From Oenanthe sinensis (Eukaryota > Streptophyta > Magnoliopsida > Apiales > Apiaceae), in contig JAPMAC010000231.1 of the NCBI GenBank assembly GCA_028671895.1, positions 8,706,001 through 8,770,000 on the forward strand: a stretch of 64,000 bases of DNA. Reading direction: 5' to 3'. The notes under the pieces are model-generated. The model saw only the letters and a list, made by a program, of their open reading frames with translations. It did not search any database and was not told the DNA's origin. This document shows, one piece after another, positions 12,681 through 24,100 of the stretch. The translations under genes were made by a program, and so were the position numbers. The first letter of the stretch is position 1; each line of letters starts with the position of its first letter.

Positions 12681-13915
12681 TGTGACGCCCCCAGATCCGG
12701 GGTCAGGAATCTAGGTTGTCACTATCCAATTTTCACCACAATAACATCACTCACCTACTTTAACCATTATAATAACCAAACATAAAAGCAGTGACCCCAA
12801 ACCAAATACACAACTCAAGTTATAGTCTCAGGAAACGAACTTAAAATAGTAATAGTTATTACAAACCAATGTATCCTCAGGATCTCACACTACTAATATA
12901 ACTTCCACATGATGTTACATTAGAAGTAAACATTAATCCAAGATCTACTGTCACATTACATATTTTTCAATGAGTCTAGGATTCTAATCTGGAATCCCGC
13001 CTTTCTTGCACCATTTATCGAAGTCCTGAACCTGACTAGCTCAAGCTCGAATCTTCCTGTTCCTTAACATAATACCCGAGGTAGACAATTCATAGTCATC
13101 TCTTTCTGCAAGATATAAGATTTACAAAAAGCAAGAATGAGCCAAAGAATGCTCAGCAAGTTATTTATCAGAATATTTCAAGGAAAAGGTGATAGCCATA
13201 ATTATCCCAACTGGATATTCAACAATAAAGTACATAACTAGCAATCTGCTTGAAGATGTATAGCCAGTTATATCTCGACAATAAATGACTCAAGGTTCAC
13301 GATGCAAGAAGATATTCACAACAATAATGCAGTTCACGTTACTGCAATACAACAATTTAAGTTCATAATTTTTGAGACTGACAGTATCAATAACTTAGCA
13401 CAATGGCCTCAATCACCGAGTACCATTCGTTTGAGTATCAATAAGCAAGCAGTTCAATATATTGCGAAAAGAATGAATGAAAGTTCAACAATTCCCATTA
13501 ACACTATCAGTAGCTTAGCACCATGGCTTTCGTTATAGTGTAGGAACAATGAAATTGATATATGCGAATAAAACAATACTCAAAGCAATCAACAAACTCA
13601 GAGTGGATTACATTCCCCGTTAACACTATCGGTAACTCAGCACCTAGGCTTTCGTTACAGTGCAACGTCAAATTCCAATTGGAAGAAACGGGATTAACTG
13701 GAGATTTTTCAACGCCTTATTGTACTCGATGATCAGTCGCATGTACAATCGACATTTCGTCATTTTCTCTACTAGTAGAAGGACAACCCCTTATCGGGAC
13801 GTCACCCTAGGCAACTCATGGGCCTTTAATTACGGCTGGGTCGTGCGTCCCCGACCTCTTACGCAACTTTTACTCCATTCCCTGATGAATACTTTAAAAA
13901 TCATCAAACCTAGAA

Positions 13916-14387
13916 GGAAATTTAATCAAACCTTCTAGAATAACAACAATCCACTCTAGGATTTCAATCAACTGTTAAGGAAGGGAATTCAATACCACCT
14001 TCCAGAACAACAAAAATCCATCATAGGATTTCATCAACAGATAAGGAAGGGAATTTAATACAACCTTCCAAAACAACAACAATCCACTCTAGGATTTCAA
14101 TCAACATATAAGGAAGGGAATTTAATACAACCTTCCAGAACAACAACGACAATCCATCACAGGATTTCAATCAACAGATAAGGAAGGGAATTTAATACAA
14201 CCTTCCAGAACAACACAACAATCCATCACAGGATTTCAATCAACAGATAAGGAAGGGAATTTAATACAACCTTCCAGAACAACAACGACAATCCATCACA
14301 GGATTTCAATCAACGGATAAGGAAGGGAATTTAATACAACCTTCCAGAACAACAACGACCTATTGTAAGATTTCAATATCTGACAAT
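13916..14387. repeat. Tandem array of about 67-bp units in B LTR (7 copies)
   Basis: Seven successive units with the shared pieces GGAAGGGAATTTAATACAAC, CTTCCAGAACAACAAC and AGGATTTCAATCAACAGATAA, varying slightly. The first and last units are the most diverged, as in arrays that grow from the middle. The other LTR has about nine units (50419-51025). Confidence 0.9.
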
Positions 14388-14674
14388 AGCTTGGCTCCCT
14401 AAACCAAGTGGGAGTATTCTCGAAACATCTGGGTTGACTCTCAGTCAACGAATTCAACAAGACAGAAACCCTTGAATCAAGGAGACTCAAGAACGCGACC
14501 GGGGAGCCGCTAATACTAGCTAAAATAGACTCCACAAAACATTACAGTTTTGGAGTGAAAAATGGGCCTTAAAGGCACCAATACAACAGGGAGGAATATC
14601 GGAGTCGGACGTTACCTCCCGAACCTGGAGTTATCGACTCAGAATAAATATAAAATATCCGAGTCATCGCTCAC

Positions 14675-15404
14675 TGTTGGTCCCTGATATTGTAGAAGGG
14701 GGGTTGAATACAATATCTGAAAATTAACCGCGGAATAATTAGGATTAAAAATATTATTTTAATTTCTCTCGAAATATTAATTATAATGAAATACTGTTCA
14801 AGTGAAAGATATAATTTTAACTTGATTAGTATTACACAATTAATATGAAGATTAGATTCTATAACTGATATAAAAATCTAGAACGAATTCGACATGAAGT
14901 GTTCGAGTTTAATCAATTATATTCAAACTTGCACAGAAATCTGTGAATATTACAATGCAGACAAATTTCTGAATTTGAACTGATTTTCTTAACTCTTAAC
15001 AAGTTGAACACTAACAAATGAAGCAAGCACCTCATATTTATAGAGGTTGGAAAAAGGCTGGTATGACCTTTTTCCATATGACTTAATTTCAAGAAAATAA
15101 GTCTGTATGACTTATTTTAACACTTGTATGACTTACAAAAGACTGGGCATGACTTATTTTGGTCGGTATGACTTATTTTTCTAATTAAAAAATCGGTATG
15201 ACTTTTTAATTAAATAAAAAATCAATCCAGTATGACCTTTTGAGCATTTGAAATCTCGGTATGACTTATTATATATATATATATAGTTCGGTATGACTTA
15301 TTAACAAGTCCTTCGGTATGACTTATTAATAAGTCATACTAACTGATTATATATATATATATATACACAATTCGGTATGACTTATGCTAACATGCTCGGT
15401 ATGA

Positions 15405-15439
<35 letters not shown>

Positions 15440-16146
15440 AATTTCGGTATGACTTATTGATAAGTCATACTAGCAGTTTATATATATCTATATAAGTCAT
15501 TTTAAAGCATTTCTTTTATAGTAAATTAATTCTACTTAATTTAATTAGTTAATTTATAAATTAAATTAATTTCAACTTGAATTAATTTAATTAGATAAAT
15601 TAAATAATTAATTAACAATTGATAGTAGAATTAAAATACTATCTTTAGTCGCAGCCGTGCTGATAGTCTTGAAATCTTCCTGTCTTTTCTTCGTCTTCTA
15701 ATCTTGAAACCTCTTGAATTAAATGAAGAATAAATATTATATTAGTTGACACACAAATGTACTGTCTGGTTCATTTGTGTCATCCAAATAAATATTCTCC
15801 ATTTAAATAACATTTAACTAGAGGCCTTCTGTCATTAATTCTTCTTCATTGTTTGCATTCTTCTTCTGGAATCTGCTTGTAGTAACCACTTGAAATCTTC
15901 TATATCTTCTGTCTTCAATAGAAGTACTACTACATTATTAATTTCACTGACGCTTGAACAAATAATTGAACTTCTTCCAGTGTTGAGTAGCAATCCTACA
16001 AAATACCTCTGATACTTAGATCCTTTGTGATTAGTTGACTGTCTTCGTCTTGATTCCTGTTTAGTGTTTAGTATTTACTTCTCTTTATTAGTTAGAGTTG
16101 AGTTGCCATCTAATTATTACAAATAGGCCTAGTCATATGCCTTTCA
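14675..16146 (-). repeat. 3' LTR of copia D
   Basis: 1472 bp, window orientation TGTTGGTCCCTGATATTG to CATATGCCTTTCA. It lies next to the polypurine tract, so it is the 3' LTR. It contains the U3 motif array (15056-15480) and a TATA copy at 15034-15042. TA dinucleotide runs near 15263, 15347 and 15409 are the only places where it differs from the 5' LTR. Confidence 0.95.
15056..15500 (-). repeat. GGTATGACTTA motif array in 3' LTR of D
   Basis: About 14 direct copies of a motif close to CGGTATGACTTATT (variants TGTATGACTTA, GGCATGACTTA, AGTATGACCTT) occur in 430 bp, with inverted copies AAGTCATAC completing stem-loops at about 15314-15340 and 15444-15471. The array lies upstream of the LTR TATA box in element orientation, where U3 enhancers lie. 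Confidence 0.85.
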
Positions 16147-16161
16147 ATCTCCCCCTATTTG
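16147..16161 (-). other. Polypurine tract of copia D
   Basis: Minus strand CAAATAGGGGGAGAT directly before LTR start TGAAAGGC. An almost identical tract precedes the 3' LTR of C, supporting a common lineage. Confidence 0.92.
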
Positions 16162-16375
16162 TTGTTAAACATTTAACACACAAATTCCTAGAGGATAACT
16201 CAACTAACAACTAAGAAAGTAGTACGACATTTAATGACTTGTAAATAATAAACAAAAGTTCTGGTTTTATATTTAACAATTTTCCAGATTCATACATAAA
16301 AGATAAATACAAGATAGATGTTCCTCTAGCACTGAACAAATATTACAAAGTTTCTATCTTGTCCTATCTACGTTT

Positions 16376-19300
16376 TCAGTCTTTAGAAGTATCAACTTCA
16401 CCTTCTTCCAGGGTTGTACTTTTATGCACAGGTGTCCTTGGTACCTCTTCGGTTACTGATTGTTCTGTTGTAGTGGCCTCTCCATACAACCTTCTTTGCT
16501 CAGCTCTTGCTAACTGCCACAGTACTTCCTGTTCAACAGGATCTACTATCTCTTCTTCTACATCAGATGGTTGTGTTGAATCTATCTTTGGTATTTGCCT
16601 GATGTATGAATGAATTCTTTTTGACAGACAGTAGTTTCTTATCTTCTCTGCAGCATCCATTTTAGCTTGAGATTTGAAACCTTTTGACCTTAGCATCCTT
16701 TCAACTTGAATCATGTACTTAACTGTGTAGTCCTTAAAAGATTCCTCATTTAACTGCATGATTTGATACAACTTGTTTGAGAAAAATCTTACCTCATGAG
16801 GATCAAATAAGATCTGAGGACTAACAGCTGTGGCAAAGACTCTAAGTCTATCCCTGAGAAGTTCATTTTCTTCTGAGCTCCTTTTTATTTTGTTCAAGAA
16901 CGTCCATATTACTGATAAACTTCTTTGCCTGAAAAACTCTAAGGAAATTCTGAATGTTCCATTCCTGTGTGTGTAGACTAGTATCCGCCAGTCTTCAAGA
17001 ATGTGATCCACTAGGATAGTGATGTAGTCCACTTCCTCTTTCAGAGCTTTCATGAAGTTGTCAATGTTGTCATTTGACTTTTCTAGACGCTCAATTATTG
17101 ATTTCAGATGCTTGTCTTCAAATGGACCCTTTTGTTGTTTGTCCATTATTTTTCTTGCAGTATCCCATTTCTTTCCAATCTTGAGCTGTACATCTCTCTT
17201 CTTTTCTCTGACTGCTATGGCCCAGAGATTTTGCTTTTCTTGGCTTTCTTCTCTTTCTGCCTTTGTTCTTTCTATGACTAGAGCTTTCAGATTTTCAGTT
17301 TTTGCATGACTTGCCTTGATGTCTTCTTTTAGTTTCTTCATTGCCTCTTCATAGGCTGGATCAACTTCTTTTTCTTCTGGAAACAGAAAATCTTCATCAA
17401 ATGCAATCTCTTCCTCAGCTCTGCAGTAGTCAGGAAAGTTTGATTCATCATGAGCACTGTCATCAATGAATTTCTCTTGATCATAAAACTGTTTTTCTGG
17501 TTCTGGATCATACGACTGAAATTGATCTTCAGAGTACAGTTTATCTTTCCCTTTTTGTTTATCTTTCCCTTTTTCTTGAGTAGAAGCCCCTCCATCTTTA
17601 GCTACTTTCTCTTTTGATTTCTCCCCCTTAGTTGAGGGATCCTCTTGAGTTTTAGAGGCTTCAAAAGATGTCAACATTTTCTGCATAGTCAGATAGACTT
17701 GCTTCATTCCTTCATTCAAATGTGTCATTCCATCATCCAGTTTGCTGAATCTTTGTGAAGAGATCTTCTCATTTTCAATGATTGTTAATGTCAAGCTTTT
17801 CTCAACCTCATCAATCTTTTCATGTAATTTGCTGACTTCTTTCATGTCTTCAGCAATAAGATTCTGTACACTCTGGATGTCTTGAGTTTTTAGAAGAATG
17901 GAGGTTTTGACATCATCAACATCTTTTCGTACTATTGTCAGCTGCTGTGTTACAGAGGCAGATGTAGTTTTTTCTTCTGCTTGTGCTTTTACTTTTACCA
18001 ACTCAGCCTGAACAATTTGCATTTCTTTCTGGAGAGCTTCCATTTTAGATAATAGAACACTGTGTGTGTGTGCACTCAGCTCACTTGCACTCCTGTTTAT
18101 CTCACTATCACTCTGTGCATGTGTTTCACTTTGTGTTTGCCTCACATCACTCGTGTTTAGCTCTTCTCCAGATCCTGAAGCTGTACCTGCATATATAACA
18201 ATAGCTTTTGAAGAGTCAAATTGCTCTTCTGATGCCTGTGAAGGCGCGTCCTCAACAAGATTAACTTGAAGTGGCTCCGCTACTGACGTAGCTACTCCGT
18301 GAATGGAGTCCCATCTCCCTCTATGGAGTGGTTGCCTCTCAAATCCACCAGTGGATTCGAGACCTTTTAAAATCACTGGATGTAATATATCCAGGGGGGT
18401 CACCACCTTAGACAATGTAGTGAATGGCTCATTAGAGTCTGTGGTGCCCCTAAGTACCTCAGAGGGTATCTGATGCTGCATTGCATCGAAAGTGTCATGG
18501 TCCACATCATAGGTGGCATCCGACCAGTTTTTATTAAAAACATTTTCTTCAACAAATGTGCCCTCATGTGTTTGTGTATCTGCAAGCGGAGGTCCTGCTA
18601 GTGTGAGAGCTAGCAGTGTGCTTTCCTCACTATCTGAAGCTGTAGCCGTGCAGCGAATTAGATCACCTGGTTGAGCAAGTGTATCTAAAGAACCTTGGAT
18701 GGCCATGTCAAAATCCATATCCCATTGAGAGGAAAAGGATGAGTCTGCAGGTGTCTCTGGTTGAAATTTAGATCTTTTAGATTGTGGAGACAGAGCTGCG
18801 GGTTCACTCACATCAGCACCAAGACCCCTAACTATTCTAACAGGTTTCTTCCTTTTTCTGACTTTTAGTGAAGAGGAGGATGAAGGAGAAACTGTTTGAG
18901 GCTCTAATTCAGCTGGGGGCGGAACCTGTGTGTTTTCAGGTTCGTAGCTGACATCCTGGAGTGTAAGAACACCATCATAGTCCGCCACAGATAAATCTAA
19001 TAGTGCATTGGATATTTCTATAGGTATTGAACTAGAAGATTGTGAGTGAGATATTACCTGTTGATCTTGTGCCACTTGATCGACATGCTGAGCAGCTTCA
19101 AGTAGAAGGTGCACAGGATGTTCTAATTGCATAGGCACTTGTTCTTGCTCTTGTTCCTGCACAGGATTAGCAATATGATCTAATATCTCAGCCATGTAAT
19201 CTGTCCTTACCACTTGCACATCTTGAAACTTGGGGTTGTTGTGGAGCCTTGCAAATAAGTTGTTCTGAGAAGTCGGAGATTCTTCTACAGGACCATTCTG

Positions 19301-19966
19301 AAATAAGGCTTTGTCTTCTTCCATCAACAAGTCATTCATAAACAGCATCAGGAACCTCGGATAGTAGACTTGAACATTCTGTTCCCTGCTTTCTGGTTTC
19401 CCCATCTTCCTTATAATTTCTTTTAGAAGCAACTTCCCAAAATTTATCCTCCTATTGTGAGCCACAGAATACCCAAAGATTTGCAGTAGTGAAGATATAT
19501 TGTTGAAGTTGTTCTTTGTAGTGGGAGCAAACACTTTGGCTAACGTGTCAAAGAAATAGTCCCACTCACTTACCAACTTGGACTTTGTCAGTCTTACCAA
19601 ATTGATCTCACCCTGATATCTAATAGAATAGAAAAATTCTAGAATTTCTGGTACAGTGGGTGGATCCATGAAATTGTCAGTTGGAAAGCCCAAAATCCTG
19701 TTCACGTCTTCTTCAGACACCATATATTCATGATCTCCTATGCTGAAAGAGAATTGAACTCTGTCTGCAGTACTCCTATTCCTCGCAGTGGAATACAGAG
19801 CCCTAAGTGCTAACACTTGCAACGGGGCATCCAGAGTAATTGCAGTTCTGACGAGTGAATGTTCATTCATAAACACGATCCATGGTCGAAACCTCTCGAC
19901 TGAACAATTCACCGGATTGAAATATCCTACAAAATTAGTTTTTACTAATTCGCAATAACCAGCCAT
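16376..19966 (-). CDS. Third ORF of SIRE-type copia D (1196 codons, function unknown)
   Basis: An intact ORF in the place where Sireviruses carry an extra, often called envelope-like, gene. I see nothing envelope-like: no signal peptide, no clear membrane segment, no cleavage site. Residues 1-225 look globular (MAGYCELVKTNFVGYFN..., ILGFPTDNF, RINFGKLLLKEI). Residues 225-620 are low-complexity and acidic, with Q/E runs and a basic patch near 368-380 (KVRKRKKPVRIVR) that could be a nuclear signal. Residues about 640-770 look coiled-coil, followed by a KGEKSKEK/KGKDKQKGK charged stretch; 860-1190 is again helix-rich and charged. It shares frame with gag and pol but is 1168 bp beyond the pol stop, too far and with too many stops for readthrough. 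The start ATG gives a plausible N-terminus directly after a TA-rich leader. Its own promoter or splicing is likely needed. The role is unknown; structural or host-factor binding is possible. Confidence 0.85.
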   Translation of the reverse strand: MAGYCELVKTNFVGYFNPVNCSVERFRPWIVFMNEHSLVRTAITLDAPLQVLALRALYSTARNRSTADRVQFSFSIGDHEYMVSEEDVNRILGFPTDNFMDPPTVPEILEFFYSIRYQGEINLVRLTKSKLVSEWDYFFDTLAKVFAPTTKNNFNNISSLLQIFGYSVAHNRRINFGKLLLKEIIRKMGKPESREQNVQVYYPRFLMLFMNDLLMEEDKALFQNGPVEESPTSQNNLFARLHNNPKFQDVQVVRTDYMAEILDHIANPVQEQEQEQVPMQLEHPVHLLLEAAQHVDQVAQDQQVISHSQSSSSIPIEISNALLDLSVADYDGVLTLQDVSYEPENTQVPPPAELEPQTVSPSSSSSLKVRKRKKPVRIVRGLGADVSEPAALSPQSKRSKFQPETPADSSFSSQWDMDFDMAIQGSLDTLAQPGDLIRCTATASDSEESTLLALTLAGPPLADTQTHEGTFVEENVFNKNWSDATYDVDHDTFDAMQHQIPSEVLRGTTDSNEPFTTLSKVVTPLDILHPVILKGLESTGGFERQPLHRGRWDSIHGVATSVAEPLQVNLVEDAPSQASEEQFDSSKAIVIYAGTASGSGEELNTSDVRQTQSETHAQSDSEINRSASELSAHTHSVLLSKMEALQKEMQIVQAELVKVKAQAEEKTTSASVTQQLTIVRKDVDDVKTSILLKTQDIQSVQNLIAEDMKEVSKLHEKIDEVEKSLTLTIIENEKISSQRFSKLDDGMTHLNEGMKQVYLTMQKMLTSFEASKTQEDPSTKGEKSKEKVAKDGGASTQEKGKDKQKGKDKLYSEDQFQSYDPEPEKQFYDQEKFIDDSAHDESNFPDYCRAEEEIAFDEDFLFPEEKEVDPAYEEAMKKLKEDIKASHAKTENLKALVIERTKAEREESQEKQNLWAIAVREKKRDVQLKIGKKWDTARKIMDKQQKGPFEDKHLKSIIERLEKSNDNIDNFMKALKEEVDYITILVDHILEDWRILVYTHRNGTFRISLEFFRQRSLSVIWTFLNKIKRSSEENELLRDRLRVFATAVSPQILFDPHEVRFFSNKLYQIMQLNEESFKDYTVKYMIQVERMLRSKGFKSQAKMDAAEKIRNYCLSKRIHSYIRQIPKIDSTQPSDVEEEIVDPVEQEVLWQLARAEQRRLYGEATTTEQSVTEEVPRTPVHKSTTLEEGEVDTSKD

Positions 19967-20352
19967 TTTTGTTTAAACTATTACAATTAATAAAATTACA
20001 AAGTGCGATTACAACTCAAAATTAACAATTACAATTCAAGATTCGAAAATTACACTTGAAAAATTGAAACCCTAAGTAATAATCCCCAAATTGACTATAA
20101 TCAACAATTCACTACACAGCTGTCTTTCAGTCACTCTAAGCACAAAAACCACTTGCTTGCTTCGAATTTTTTTTCAAAAACAAGAACAGGAACAGTAGAT
20201 TTTACTAAAATCGGGCAGAGCTCTGTTTGTTTTAATCGTTTTTAACACACTAGCAAGCAAAGATGCTTGTAAACAAGGATAAGCAACTGAAGGCAGTTGA
20301 TTTAGATGGATAACAGTCGATTTATGAAGAAAAAAAATCGACTGTTCGTGTG

Positions 20353-20358
20353 TATATA
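20353..20358 (-). promoter_or_regulatory. TATA-like box ahead of the third ORF
   Basis: Minus strand ACACATATATACACACG contains TATATA about 390 nt before the third ORF start. The first motif copy lies about 35 bp upstream of it, the same relative order as motif array then TATA box in the D LTR (27408 then 27394). Inferred from position and sequence only. Confidence 0.4.
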
Positions 20359-20393
20359 TGTGTAACAGCGTGTGTATGTGTTTATTAAACTGA

Positions 20394-20705
20394 GTATGAC
20401 TTAATGTTTAATAAGAATAGAACCTTAGCATTTCTCGGTATGACTTATTAAAAGTCATGCCGAGTTTTAAAAAAAACTTAAGTAAATCAGTTGCTAAGGA
20501 GTCGGTATGACTTACTATACTAGTTTCTCGGTATGACTTTTTATTTAAAATAAAAAGTCATGCCGAGTTTTAATATCTCAAGTCATTCCGGGAAGGAAAA
20601 AAAAATTGTCAGTATGACTTATTTCTTAATTCTCGGTATGACTTATTATTAACATAACAAGTCATGCCGAGTTTTAATTATAAAAGTCATACTGAGATAA
20701 TACAA
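20394..20705 (-). repeat. Hairpin-forming GGTATGACTTA motif cluster inside D
   Basis: Copies of the LTR motif recur here, and three are joined with their inverted partner AAGTCATGCCGAG into stem-loops: 20434-20464, 20527-20567 and 20632-20671, with unpaired copies between. The motif does not occur in gag, pol or the third ORF at this density. Outside the LTRs this is its only cluster. Confidence 0.85.
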
Positions 20706-21133
20706 AATTATACAATAAATAATAATAGGCAGAAATTATGAGATAAATATTAATAAATTAAATACTAAAAGATATAAAATAAATATTTACATTACTAATT
20801 ATTTTAATTAATTTAAAAGTTAAATTAACTCATGTTGAATTAATTTAATAAGCAAATTAATTGAATAATTAATAACATAATCATTTATATTAATGTACAC
20901 ATGCTTAAAAAAAATATATACTTATTTACATAATGCTTATAAATGCTTAATTTAAACAAAATTACTTATGCTTTAATTGAAACAATTATCTTCTAAGAAT
21001 ATTGATTTAATCTTAAGATAATTTTCCAAAAATTCATAAGCTCTAGGATTTTATTAATTCAAGACTCATAAATTCTTTAAATATTAACATTTAATATTTT
21101 ATGAGCTTAAATTAATTCCTAGCAACCAAACAT

Positions 21134-24100
21134 TTAGCCATAGTTTAACATCCCTAATTCACTAACCAGCTTTGAGAAAGTGGATTCATCAAGTGGTTTT
21201 GTGAAGATGTCGGCTAACTGTTCTTCTGTGGGTACAAAATGTAGCACCACAGTTCCGTTCATGACATGCTCTCTGATAAAGTGATACCTTATGTCAATGT
21301 GCTTGGTTCGTGAATGTTGTACAGGATTGTTGGAAATAGCTATAGCACTTGTGTTGTCGCAGTAAATTGGAATTTTGTTCAACGCAAGTCCATAGTCATT
21401 TAGCTGATTCCTAATCCACAAGATCTGTGCACAACAGCTACCTGCCGCAATGTATTCTGCTTCGGCTGTCGAGGTAGATACTGAATGTTGTTTCTTGCTG
21501 TACCAGGAGATCAACCGTCGTCCTAGAAATTGACAGCTTCCAGAGGTACTTTTCCTGTCCATCCTGCACCCTGCATAGTCTGAATCTGTATAGCCTATTA
21601 GGTCAAAACCTGTATCCTTAGGGTACCAAATTCCAAGATCTGGTGTACCCTTTAGATATCTAAAAATTCGTTTAACAGCTATTAGATGAGATTCTCTTGG
21701 GTCAGATTGAAACCTTGCACATAAGCAAGTTGCGAACATTATGTCGGGTCTACTTGCAGTTAGATATAATAATGAGCCTATCATACCTCTGTAGCTTGTG
21801 ATGTCAACTTTCTTACCAGTTTCATCTTTGTCAAGCTTCGTGGCTGTTGGCATTGGGGTTTTTGCCGGTGAAGAATCTTCTAGATTGTATTTTCTGAGAA
21901 GATCTCTTACATACTTTGATTGGCAAATAAAAATCCCATCTTCCTTTTGCTTTACTTGCAATCCAAGGAAGAATGACAGCTCACCCATCATGCTCATCTC
22001 ATATCTGCTCTGCATTAACTTAGCAAATCTCTTGCACAAGTTTTCGTTAGTAGAACCAAATATAATATCGTCAACATAAACTTGGACAAATATCATATCT
22101 TTTCCATGCAATTTATAAAAGAGAGTTTTATCTATGACACCTCTAGTGAAACTATTTTCAAGTAAAAACTCAGAGAGAGTGTCATACCATGTCCTCGGTG
22201 CTTGCTTGAGTCCATAGAGAGCTTTGAAAAGAAAGTACACAAAATCAGCAAACTCTGGATTTTCAAAGCCAGGGGGCTGTTCCACATATACTTCCTCTTC
22301 TAGCCTTCCGTTCAGAAATGCACTCTTCACATCCATTTGGTAGACTTTAAAATTGGAATGTGCTGCGAATGCCAGAAATATCCTGATGGCTTCAAGTCTT
22401 GCAACTGGTGCGTAGGTTTCGTCATAATCAATTCCCTCTTCCTGGGAGTAACCTTTTGCAACCAGTCTGGCTTTGTTCCTTGTAACAATGCCATCACCGT
22501 CTAATTTGTTCCTGTATACCCATTTTGTGCCAATAACAGATCTATCTTTAGGCCTGGGTACCAGTGTCCAGACTTCTTGTCTTTCGAACTGATTGAGCTC
22601 TTCTTGCATGGCAAGAACCCAATCTGGGTCAATTAGTGCATCTTCAATCTTCTTTGGTTCTTCTTGAGATAGAAAAACTGAGAATAAACATTCATTTGAA
22701 GTTGCACTTCTGGTTCTTACTCCAACATCTGGATCACCTATGATCAATTCAAAAGGATGATCTCTGCTCCATATCCTTTCCCTAGGTAGGTTTGATCTTG
22801 ATGATTCGCCTCGAAATTCATTGTGATGTTGTGTTCTGCCAGTTGATCCTTCATCTCCCCCTGAGTTGCTGCCAGGATGACTTGTTGATCCACCACTGGT
22901 ATTAGTAGAATCCCCAGTGTTGCCATTGTTTCCACCATTAATACCTGGATCATTACCATCAATGATGTCATTATTTCCTGCTGCAACTTCAGGTTCTTCT
23001 TCATCATCAGTATGTGAGTCTGGATAATTGTCGAATTTTAATGACTCAGAAGAATCTTCAGTTTGGATACTTGGGAGTTTAGTGTCATCAAAAGTTACAT
23101 TGACACTTTCCTTCACTTGGTGCTGATCAATTATGTAAACCCTATATGCTCTTCTTGAATATCCGACAAAAATGGCTTCATGTGCCTTGGCCTCAAATTT
23201 GCCAATGCGTTCATCTCCATCTTTTAGCACAAAGCATTTGGCTCCAAATACATGAAAGTACTTGAGAGTTGGTTTCTTGCCAGCCATTAATTCATAGGGA
23301 GTTTTCATATGATCTTTGTTGATCAGAGTTCGATTCTGAGTATAACAAGCTGTATTAACTGCTTCAGCCCAGAAGTAGATAGGTAACCTTGATTCACTTA
23401 GCATAGTCCTTGCAGCTTCAATCAGGGTTTGATTTTTCCTTTCTACAACTCCATTTTGTTGTGGAGTTCTTGGTGCTGAGTACTGCCTTGTTATCCCCTT
23501 GTCTGAGCAGAAGTTATTCAGAACTTCATTTTTGAATTCTGTTCCATTATCTGATCTGATTGCTCGGACAGGTAACTTTGAATCTAACTCAATCAGCTTT
23601 ATATGATCAATCACCAAATGTGGAGTTTCATCTTTAGAATTCAAGAATAAAACCCATGTATACTTTGTGAAGTCATCCACAATCACTAAGGCGTATTTCT
23701 TCCTTGACATAGACAGAATATTTACTGGACCAAATAAATCCATGTGAAGGAGTTGAAGTGGTTCAGTGATGTTTGTAGTGTCTGTGCCTCTGTGAGTTGC
23801 TTTCTTTGACTTGCCTTTTTGACATGCCTCACACAATCCTTCTTGTGTAAATTCCATCGGAGGCAGTCCTCTCACCAAATCCCTCTTGACTAGAGAGTTC
23901 ATTGTTTTGAAATTCAGGTGTGAGAGCTTCTTGTGCCATAGCCAACTTTCCTCTGTTGAAGCTTTTGAATAGAAACAGTTTGCTTCAGCTTCAGTTCCCG
24001 AGTTGAAATCAGCTACGTACAAGTTTCCTTTCCTTACTCCACGCAAGGCTAGTCTGTCTTCTTTAGAATGAGCTATTAAGCACTTCTCCTTGATAAAGTT

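Larger units (their letters stand above)
19967..21133 (-). other. Spacer between pol and third ORF of D
   Basis: 1167 bp without coding sequence. In element orientation it begins with an AT-rich stretch, then the hairpin motif array (20394-20705), a TATA-like box (20353-20358), a perfect 10-bp inverted repeat (20312-20321 with 20337-20346) and a leader-like region with AGGGTTTCAATTTTTC up to the ATG at 19966. A pyrimidine-rich GGTTTTTGTGCTTAG near 20150 could be a splice acceptor. Confidence 0.8.

Noticed and set aside
13302..13938. 78- and 92-codon ORFs repeated at 49805 and 50163
   Set aside because: Both copies sit in the two LTRs of gypsy B, so repetition reflects LTR duplication; no recognisable domain.
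13916..14387. Spaced repeats resembling a CRISPR array
   Set aside because: Units are contiguous, vary throughout and lie in a plant LTR; there are no unique spacers or cas genes.
15258..15440. TA dinucleotide runs as regulatory sites
   Set aside because: They differ in length between otherwise identical LTRs, typical of slippage.
16359..18269. Plus-strand ORFs of 67-85 codons opposite the third ORF of D
   Set aside because: They lie antisense to a long coding frame and have no domain or conservation support.
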